Below are positions 1-5,185 of a stretch of 5,185 nucleotides of DNA, piece after piece. Both the position numbers and the translations under genes were made by a program. The notes beneath the pieces were generated by a model. The model was given only the letters and a program-made list of their open reading frames with translations. It searched no databases and was not told where the DNA came from. Where the stretch lies: NCBI GenBank assembly GCA_964424205.1, contig CAYRIF010000269.1, positions 1-5,185 of the forward strand, in the 5' to 3' direction. Numbering within the stretch: position 1 is the stretch's first letter; each line of letters opens with the position of its first letter. The stretch comes from CAYRIF01 sp964424205. Lineage in GTDB: Bacteria; Bacteroidota; Bacteroidia; Cytophagales; Cyclobacteriaceae.

Positions 1-513
1 GGTTTTCCTTCCAATGTAATTTTCAATCGTATTCAAATCATCCTTTTGCTTTATCAAAAAATAGTCTTCTTGTTTTGTAATTCTATTCCTTTTTAAGTTT
101 CCGTAAGGCATATCACCGAGTAATATTGCTTGTAAAATATCAAATGATATTTTAAACTTATATTTTTTGCTTAATTCAGTATAATCAAAATAATGATACA
201 CTTTGTTAATTCTATCGACGTAAACTAGTGAGTCATTGGTAATAAGACATCGACCGCCTTCAATTCCTCCAGCACCAGTAAGTTGCACCCATATCAGGCT
301 ATCTTTTTTTATTCTAAAATTGGCTTTGGCATTTTGTCGTTCATTATCTTCCAAATATCCAATTTTTGCTTTGGCTTTCAGGTAGCTAAAATCAAACTGT
401 TGGATTTCTAATTTGCTTTTTTTAACGAGGGAAGAGCTTGCTCTATTTTTCCTTTGGCATGAATAGGAAAAAGAAATAAGCAAAATGAGTAATAACGTGA
501 GTCTTCTATTCAT
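1..513 (-). CDS. DUF4292 family lipoprotein, 3' end outside window (partial)
   Basis: The frame is open from an ATG at 513 to the window edge, giving 171 residues with no stop. The N-terminus has a type II signal peptide: N2-R3-R4, a hydrophobic run at 5-15, then C19 as the likely lipidated cysteine. The lipobox S16-Y-S-C19 is loose, as is common in Bacteroidota. The residues after Cys (QRKN) are basic, without the acidic stretch that sends Bacteroidota lipoproteins to the cell surface, so I infer a periplasm-facing anchor. The stretch at about residues 65-105 (NFRIKKDSLIWVQ, then GIEGGRCLITNDS and DRINKVYHYF) is what I recognise as the DUF4292 signature. From memory this family resembles LolA/LolB-type beta folds that bind lipid or lipoprotein; its function is not established. 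The start overlaps the TPR gene stop by 8 nt (ATGAATAG), implying translational coupling. Relatives often have an EnvC/M23-type peptidase gene next, which would lie beyond position 1. The family call is fairly secure, the role is not. Confidence 0.85.
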   Translation of the reverse strand, partial: MNRRLTLLLILLISFSYSCQRKNRASSSLVKKSKLEIQQFDFSYLKAKAKIGYLEDNERQNAKANFRIKKDSLIWVQLTGAGGIEGGRCLITNDSLVYVDRINKVYHYFDYTELSKKYKFKISFDILQAILLGDMPYGNLKRNRITKQEDYFLIKQKDDLNTIENYIGRKT

Positions 514-2215
514 AAAGTTTTCGGTGCGCTATTTTTTTATCAATAAATTCAGAATTTCCAATCAAACTTTTTGCTTTTTCCCATTGCCTCACTGCCTTGT
601 CAACATCCCCTAATTTAAATAATACATCACCATAATGTTCTATAATTGTACCATTTGTTGCACTATTCTTTATGGCTCTTTCCAAATATTTTTTTGCCCC
701 TTTATAATCTTCCATCACATAGAGTACCCATGCATAGGTATCTAAATAAGTCGCATTATTGGGGTTCTCCTTCACAACCTTTCCTGCCATTTTTTTTGCT
801 TGCTTCAGTTTTTCTTTTCTTAAAGACAAATAGTAGCTATAATTATTCAGAATAGCATAATTTGAGGGATTAAACTGTAACGCAGCATCAAAAGCCATAT
901 CTGATTTTTCATATTCTTTTGTTCCATTGAAAGCTTCTCCCAGTTGTCCATTAAAAACATTTTTCAAATTCTCATCTTTCCCACACAACTTCTTTCCATG
1001 AGAGAGCATTTCTACTGCTTGCTCAAAATGCTTGCTACTCATATTCGCCATGCCGTTATAAAAATATATAATCGCTTGATTAGGAAATAATTCTAGCGCT
1101 CTTTCGCTATGCTTCAATAAATTATCAGTTTGTCCTTGCTCTAGTTCTATCTGAAAAATATTGAGCCAAACATTAAAGCTAGAGTCGTCAATATCTATTG
1201 CCTTTGAATATTTCTCAAGTGCTTCCTTTCTTTTTCCTGACTTTAATAAAATATCTCCAAACATCACATAACTATTGGCATCATCCGGATGAGCCTCCAC
1301 CATTTTAGTTGCTAATTTTTGAGTAAAAGCTTCAACCTCTTCGTTTGGTAGTTGGCTCATAAAACCAGCCAATAGCTCTATTTTAGCATTGATGGCGAGG
1401 CTCGGGTCAGCAAAAATAACCTCTAAATTAGCTTTTGACTTTTCGGGTTGGTTTGTTTTGCTGTAAACATCGGAGAGTAGTAACCTTCCTTCCACAGAAT
1501 TTGGTGATTCTTCTACAAGCTTTTCTAATACTTTTTTTGACTCCTCTAACCGGTTATTGGAGGCTAACAGTCGCGCCAAACTAATAACATATTTTTCCTC
1601 CGAAGGAAAAATCGCTACTAACTTCTCTCCCTCCTTAATCGCCTCATCCAATTTATTCTGCCTTAGAAAAATCTGTTGTTTTGCAAAAGCAATTTCAGGT
1701 GATTTTCCAAAATGCTTCTCCGCTCTATCATACACTTCCAATCCCTTGTCCAACTGATTATCATACAAGTATATTGCTGCCAAATCAAACAAGTATTCCT
1801 TTTCTTTCGGGAGTGCCCTTAATAAATTTTCATATACAATTGCTGCCTCTTGAAACCTGAGTTGTGTTTTATATATTTCCGAAACCAACAGATAGTAATA
1901 CTTGTTTTTTGAATTTAAAATAAGTGCTTTCTGTGCATATGCTTCTGCCTTGTTAAATTCATTTATTTTTAAGTATGTTTCTCCGACCTTGTACAGAATC
2001 CCAGCATTATTAGGGCTATTCTCCAAAGCATGAATAAAATAGCCTAGTGCTTTGGTGTAATTTTCCAATAAATAATGCTTTTCACCTTCAATAAAATTTT
2101 TCTGAGCACTAATTTCTCTTCTCTCTTTTACAAGATTAGATTTTTTCTTTTTTTGTGCAAACAAGCTTGCACTTAAAGAAAATAACATAAAAACTAAAAA
2201 AATATACTTCCTCAT
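506..2215 (-). CDS. Secreted tetratricopeptide (TPR) repeat protein
   Basis: This complete 569-residue protein has a Sec signal peptide: K3, a hydrophobic core at 4-18, and probable cleavage after A20 (SLFA|Q), followed by a short basic linker (KKKKS). No lipobox cysteine is present, so the mature protein should be soluble in the periplasm. From about residue 38 to 550 it is built almost wholly of 34-residue helix-turn-helix repeats. Clear units start near 38, 72, 140, 310, 380, 420 and 487, with degenerate units between, and I estimate about a dozen in all. The last repeats carry a strongly patterned segment, LDTYAWVLY (491-499) and EHYGDVLFKLG (526-536) followed by W545, which recurs in long bacterial TPR proteins. 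TPR arrays bind other proteins; the partner cannot be read here. The ATG directly follows the nucleotidyltransferase stop (TAAATG), and the TAG stop overlaps the lipoprotein start, so it is probably translated in step with both and may act with the lipoprotein in the envelope. Confidence 0.9.
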   Translation of the reverse strand: MRKYIFLVFMLFSLSASLFAQKKKKSNLVKERREISAQKNFIEGEKHYLLENYTKALGYFIHALENSPNNAGILYKVGETYLKINEFNKAEAYAQKALILNSKNKYYYLLVSEIYKTQLRFQEAAIVYENLLRALPKEKEYLFDLAAIYLYDNQLDKGLEVYDRAEKHFGKSPEIAFAKQQIFLRQNKLDEAIKEGEKLVAIFPSEEKYVISLARLLASNNRLEESKKVLEKLVEESPNSVEGRLLLSDVYSKTNQPEKSKANLEVIFADPSLAINAKIELLAGFMSQLPNEEVEAFTQKLATKMVEAHPDDANSYVMFGDILLKSGKRKEALEKYSKAIDIDDSSFNVWLNIFQIELEQGQTDNLLKHSERALELFPNQAIIYFYNGMANMSSKHFEQAVEMLSHGKKLCGKDENLKNVFNGQLGEAFNGTKEYEKSDMAFDAALQFNPSNYAILNNYSYYLSLRKEKLKQAKKMAGKVVKENPNNATYLDTYAWVLYVMEDYKGAKKYLERAIKNSATNGTIIEHYGDVLFKLGDVDKAVRQWEKAKSLIGNSEFIDKKIAHRKLYE

Positions 2216-3223
2216 TTATTCTTTGATATTATTATAATCGCCAATACTTAGGTCTTTTGGCTTACCCTTATAGGAAGCAAAATTCCCTAGCATAGAATTT
2301 TCAATTACTAAACTTTCAATCATAGCATTTTCCTGAATCAATGAATTGCTCACCCGTGAATTTCTAACAATCGTATTGTCCCCTATTGAAACGTGCGGAC
2401 CGACCACAGAGTTCTCCAATTTCACATTTTCTCCAATATACGAAGGTTGAATGACAATTGCATTGTTTAATTTCACACTTTTTGCCACCAAGTCTTCCTC
2501 TTTAATAAACGTTAAGTATCGCTTATTTGTATTAATCGTCACATCCTTGTTTCCGCAATCTAACCATTCGGTCACTTTGCCAGGAATAAATTTTGTTCCT
2601 TTTGCATTCATACTATCTAAAGCGCTGGTCACCTGAAACTCCCCCTTATCTTTGATATTATTCTCTATCAAATGCTCCATTTCACTTCTCAAAAATGCAC
2701 CATCTTTAAAATAATAAATTCCAATAATCGCCAAATCAGAAATAAAGGTATCCGGTTTTTCCACAAATGCTTCAATCTCGTTAGCGTCGTTCATTTTTAT
2801 CACGCCAAAAGCAGCAGGATCCTCCACTTTTTGAACCCAAACAATACCATCCTTTTCGGTATCTAGTTCAAAATCTGCTTTGAATAACGTATCTGCAAAT
2901 GCCAAAATCATCTTTCCAGACATCATCTCTTTGGCGCATAGTGCTGCATGGGCTGTTCCTAATGCCTCCCCTTGATAATAAATGTTACTTTTTGCACCAA
3001 CAGCGGCTGCTATTTCATTCAGCTTCTTTTCCACTTCTTTACCAAAATCTTCTTTGATAATAAAGCCAATTTCTGTCACCTCTTCCCCTGCTACTTTCAC
3101 TAAATCCTCTACAAGTCGTTGTACAATAGGCTTGCCAGCGATTGGCAATAATGGCTTCGGAATAGTCAATGTATGAGGTCTCATTCTTGTCCCTCTTCCC
3201 GCCATCGGAATGATTATCTTCAT
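2216..3223 (-). CDS. Sugar-phosphate nucleotidyltransferase with C-terminal left-handed beta-helix
   Basis: This 335-residue cytoplasmic enzyme would join a nucleoside triphosphate to a sugar 1-phosphate, giving an NDP-sugar and pyrophosphate. The NTP-binding signature begins at the N-terminus: G9-R-G-T-R-M-R-P16, with P22-K-P-L-L26 after it. Further family landmarks are Q84 and G89-T-A-H, the metal-binding aspartate D111 (in FADTLF), E155-K-P157 with the sugar-site glycine G168, and the second metal aspartate D222 (in WLDCG). All catalytic positions I expect are present. From about 248 to 330 the sequence turns into hexapeptide repeats (IGENVK, IGDNTI and similar), a left-handed beta-helix as in RmlA-like and GlmU-like two-domain proteins. 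There it usually serves oligomerisation or allostery; I see no basis for calling acyltransferase activity. The base and sugar specificity (for example dTTP or UTP with glucose-1-P, GTP with mannose-1-P) is undetermined. The ATG at 3223 is secure because the Rossmann strand starts at residue 2. A 43-nt gap with a possible promoter precedes it. Confidence 0.93.
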   Translation of the reverse strand: MKIIIPMAGRGTRMRPHTLTIPKPLLPIAGKPIVQRLVEDLVKVAGEEVTEIGFIIKEDFGKEVEKKLNEIAAAVGAKSNIYYQGEALGTAHAALCAKEMMSGKMILAFADTLFKADFELDTEKDGIVWVQKVEDPAAFGVIKMNDANEIEAFVEKPDTFISDLAIIGIYYFKDGAFLRSEMEHLIENNIKDKGEFQVTSALDSMNAKGTKFIPGKVTEWLDCGNKDVTINTNKRYLTFIKEEDLVAKSVKLNNAIVIQPSYIGENVKLENSVVGPHVSIGDNTIVRNSRVSNSLIQENAMIESLVIENSMLGNFASYKGKPKDLSIGDYNNIKE

Positions 3224-3252
3224 GCTGCTCTTTTAGTAAATTAATAATCCTA

Positions 3253-3288
3253 CAAAATTAATAAAATTATATGGTTTTGGCGTTCAAA
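3253..3288 (-). promoter_or_regulatory. Possible internal promoter (Bacteroidota type) before the nucleotidyltransferase gene
   Basis: Read on the minus strand, the 43-nt gap holds TAATTTTG at 3260-3253, an exact match to the Bacteroidota -7 consensus TAnnTTTG. A TTTG at 3288-3285, inside the end of the flippase gene, could be the -33 element. The 24-nt spacing is longer than the usual 19-21, and the gap is very AT-rich, so a chance match is quite possible. If real, transcription would begin around 3246, leaving a leader of roughly 20 nt and letting the nucleotidyltransferase, TPR and lipoprotein genes be expressed without the flippase. Confidence 0.3.
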
Positions 3289-4763
3289 TTCTTCTTTTCC
3301 ATTACATAGACAGCAACCATGAATAAAATAGTCGCAAATAATTTAACGCTATAATCTTGCCACTCCACTGCAAGATGGATATGGGAAACAAAAAACACGA
3401 AAACCACGCCAGAAAGTATATAGGCGAGGGCATTTTTTATTTGATATGGGATTGGGTAATACTTCTGCCCATAGTAATAACAAATAGCAACCATGAAAAA
3501 ATAGGTGAAAATTCCAACGTAAGCTGGAGCAATATAGCCCAATTTCGGAATTAATATCATATTTCCTACAATGGTAATTGTTGCGCCAATCACACTAAAG
3601 TAGGTGCCATAAATAGTCTTATCAGTTAACTTAAACCAAATGGCCAAATTAGTATAGATGCCGAAAAGCAGTTTCGCCATCAATAAAAAAGGAACAATAA
3701 AAAGTGCTTGCCTAAAGTCAGGACTCCTCAATAAAACACTTCCTATTAGCTCTTTATTTAAACTGACTCCTATAAAAACAATCACACATACTATAATAAA
3801 ATACCGCATGACTTTGGCAAAAAGCGCAGGGGCATCTTTGTCTTTTGCCTTCGAAAAAAAGAAAGGTTCCGCAGCATATCTAAACGCCTGAAATCCTAGT
3901 AACATCAAAAAACTTAGTTTGACACTAGCGCCGTAAATTCCTTGAATATCAGCGTTTGATTTTCCGGGATAAAACCCTTTGGGTAAATAATCACCCAACA
4001 TAATTATATCCAATTTCTCATTGACAATGCCTGCCAGTCCAGTAACGAGTATGGGCAGTGCATAGACCAACATCGGTTTGAAAGATGCCCAATGAATTTT
4101 AAATCCTATTTGAAGAATATATTTGTAAAGAAACAGTATGTAAAATGAATTAGCAATGAGATTGGCGATGATGATATAGCTCACACCATAGTTTGGTCTA
4201 TAAAAACTATCAATGAGCGGCTTTAAGCTTGTAAACATTTCTCCCGCATGGATTTTAGGACATGCCCAGAGGAAGAATATTTGAAGAAACACCACGATAA
4301 AAATATTACTCAGTCGGTAAAAAGCAAATCTCAGTGGACGGTTTTCTTGCCGTAAGCGCGCAAAGGGAATTGCCACCAGTGCATCTATAAAAAGTATAAT
4401 TGCCAACCAAATGACATACTGCGATTTGCCAGGGTATCCTAAAAGTGTCGCAATAGGATTGGCAAATAGAATGAGGGTAGCAGAAATAGTGAGACTAAAA
4501 TAAAAAACAGCGGAGGCAGCATTTTTATAAGTATATTTTGCGTTGTCTTTGTTGACAAATCTAAAAAATGTAGTTTCCATACCAAATGTATAGATGACCA
4601 CGAAAAAAGCCACATAGGCATAAATGTCTATGTACACACCATATTCGCTCGTTTTCAAAGTATCGGTATGCAACCAAACCAGTAGATAGTTGATAAGCCT
4701 ACCGAGTATGCTTGAAACCCCATAAATTAATGTGTGGCCAGCAAGTTTTTTGATTGTACTCAT
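3267..4763 (-). CDS. Polysaccharide/oligosaccharide flippase (MOP superfamily, Wzx-like)
   Basis: This complete 498-residue inner-membrane protein has about 14 predicted transmembrane helices. Their approximate positions are 11-31, 42-63, 82-107, 115-135, 148-167, 194-217, 229-247, 277-297, 318-336, 351-377, 384-405, 411-430, 444-462 and 471-487. Length, helix count and the N-terminal opening (LAGHTLIYGVSSILGRLINYLL) fit the polysaccharide-synthesis branch of the MOP exporters, which flip lipid-linked sugars from the cytoplasmic to the periplasmic face. Charged residues inside the helix bundle (R22, E63, R68, E248, K250, D252, R295, E299) are typical of such carriers. A loop of about 25 residues separates helices 5 and 6. 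The start lies 3 nt after the PAP2 stop (TAG-CGA-ATG) with no Shine-Dalgarno sequence, so it is likely co-translated with it. The neighbouring nucleotidyltransferase supports a surface-glycan role. A MurJ-like lipid II flippase is a less likely alternative; the actual substrate is unknown. Confidence 0.88.
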   Translation of the reverse strand: MSTIKKLAGHTLIYGVSSILGRLINYLLVWLHTDTLKTSEYGVYIDIYAYVAFFVVIYTFGMETTFFRFVNKDNAKYTYKNAASAVFYFSLTISATLILFANPIATLLGYPGKSQYVIWLAIILFIDALVAIPFARLRQENRPLRFAFYRLSNIFIVVFLQIFFLWACPKIHAGEMFTSLKPLIDSFYRPNYGVSYIIIANLIANSFYILFLYKYILQIGFKIHWASFKPMLVYALPILVTGLAGIVNEKLDIIMLGDYLPKGFYPGKSNADIQGIYGASVKLSFLMLLGFQAFRYAAEPFFFSKAKDKDAPALFAKVMRYFIIVCVIVFIGVSLNKELIGSVLLRSPDFRQALFIVPFLLMAKLLFGIYTNLAIWFKLTDKTIYGTYFSVIGATITIVGNMILIPKLGYIAPAYVGIFTYFFMVAICYYYGQKYYPIPYQIKNALAYILSGVVFVFFVSHIHLAVEWQDYSVKLFATILFMVAVYVMEKKNLNAKTI

Positions 4764-4766
4764 TCG

Positions 4767-5185
4767 CTATTTAAAAGAAATATTCACACCAATTAAATTT
4801 GTACCATAATGGTTAGAAAAGGTAAGTCTTGTGTCAAAATTATGTTTTGATTTCGATGTTTTAGTGTGATTTACTTTTTTTATTCTTCTATTTGCTGAAA
4901 TACTACCCACTGCATAACCCAAAAGCAACGCCACAGGATAATCCGAAGCCCAATGCACCTCACTATTCATCATTTCATAACCCAAAATTCCGACCAATGT
5001 ATAGCCCACAGGTTTGATCCATTTTTTCTCAGGGTAGTTTTTTTCTAACACCGTAATAGTAGCCATCAACGTTGCTAGGTGACCAGAAGGAAATGCATCA
5101 TAATTTGAGGTATTATGAGCATAAGAAGAAAAACTAGGAAAGGGTTGCCATTTTCCACCTGCTTTTTCTGCGATATACGGACTTT
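4767..5185 (-). CDS. PAP2-family (type 2 phosphatidic acid) phosphatase, 5' end outside window (partial)
   Basis: The frame is open from the window edge to a TAG at 4769-4767, giving 138 C-terminal residues. The core phosphatase motif PSGH lies at fragment residues 32-35 (bases 5079-5090). Motif 3 keeps its histidine H77 and aspartate D81 (VHWASDYP), but the usual Ser-Arg seven and six residues before that histidine are Glu70-Met71. Motif 1 (KxxxxxxRP) should lie upstream and cannot be seen. Hydrophobic stretches at about 35-47, 58-72 and 82-97 are membrane helices of the PAP2 bundle. After a basic segment (NRRIKK) a tail of about 30 residues ends in alternating hydrophobic residues (LIGVNISFK), resembling a beta-strand. 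Members dephosphorylate lipid phosphates such as undecaprenyl pyrophosphate, phosphatidate or lipid A, usually on the periplasmic side; the substrate here is not determinable. A TTG/ATG pair at 5069-5064 is internal, because PSGH lies upstream of it. The stop is 3 nt before the flippase ATG, suggesting one operon. Confidence 0.85.
   Translation of the reverse strand, partial: SPYIAEKAGGKWQPFPSFSSYAHNTSNYDAFPSGHLATLMATITVLEKNYPEKKWIKPVGYTLVGILGYEMMNSEVHWASDYPVALLLGYAVGSISANRRIKKVNHTKTSKSKHNFDTRLTFSNHYGTNLIGVNISFK

Noticed and set aside
506..513. The out-of-frame overlap of the TPR and lipoprotein genes as a possible frameshift in one long gene.
   Set aside because: The downstream frame begins with its own ATG and a clear lipoprotein signal peptide, and the TPR protein ends naturally after its last repeat.
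2216..2480. Hexapeptide-repeat domain of the nucleotidyltransferase as evidence for a GlmU-type acetyltransferase.
   Set aside because: The beta-helix is short and I see no clear acetyl-CoA or catalytic histidine pattern; such helices often serve only for oligomerisation in sugar nucleotidyltransferases.
3261..3276. TATAAT-like sequence on the minus strand at the end of the flippase gene, resembling an E. coli -10 box.
   Set aside because: Bacteroidota primary sigma factors use TAnnTTTG rather than TATAAT, and the region is simply AT-rich.
646..3891. Several plus-strand open frames of 60-77 codons (646-855, 1557-1757, 2451-2636, 2672-2866, 2982-3176, 3357-3554, 3658-3891).
   Set aside because: Each lies wholly antisense inside a well-supported minus-strand gene, has no recognisable domain, and looks like a by-product of the coding sequence opposite.
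4439..4621. A 60-codon minus-strand frame with hydrophobic content.
   Set aside because: It lies out of frame inside the flippase gene, whose membrane-protein codons give hydrophobic readings in other frames too.
5064..5069. A TTG/ATG pair that would make the PAP2 fragment look like a complete 100-residue gene.
   Set aside because: The same frame continues upstream without a stop to the window edge and contains the PSGH catalytic motif at 5079-5090, so the pair is internal.

Overview
The window is AT-rich DNA from a member of the Bacteroidota, the source of a packed, single-strand cluster of cell-envelope genes. The assignment rests on three things. The first is a DUF4292-type lipoprotein encoded directly after a TPR protein and a sugar-phosphate nucleotidyltransferase, an order I remember as typical of this phylum. 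The second is the lack of Shine-Dalgarno sequences before the starts. The third is an exact match to the Bacteroidota -7 promoter element (TAnnTTTG) in the only real intergenic gap. I cannot narrow the lineage further.

All five genes lie on the minus strand, so they read from the high-coordinate end to the low one. (1) 5185-4767: the 3' part of a PAP2-family phosphatase, whose 5' end is outside the window. (2) 4763-3267: a 14-helix polysaccharide flippase of the MOP superfamily. (3) 3223-2216: a sugar-phosphate nucleotidyltransferase with a C-terminal left-handed beta-helix. (4) 2215-506: a secreted TPR-repeat protein. (5) 513-1: the 5' part of a DUF4292 lipoprotein, not complete within the window. 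The junctions are a 3-nt gap, a 43-nt gap, a 0-nt gap (stop directly followed by ATG) and an 8-nt overlap. I see no terminator hairpin. This looks like one operon, possibly with a second promoter in the 43-nt gap that would drive genes 3-5. There is no other non-coding DNA.

The genes suggest a shared envelope theme. The nucleotidyltransferase would make an activated sugar. The flippase would move a lipid-linked sugar product across the inner membrane. The PAP2 protein could dephosphorylate a lipid carrier or other phospholipid. The exported TPR protein and the lipoprotein would act in the periplasm or at the outer membrane. The shared pathway is inference; none of the substrates can be read from sequence.

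I found no mobile element, CRISPR array, RNA gene, frameshift or clearly novel system. The points most worth a second look are the altered third motif of the PAP2 protein, the possible LolB-like role of the DUF4292 lipoprotein, and the absence of a dUTPase gene that I remember lying between genes 2 and 3 in relatives.
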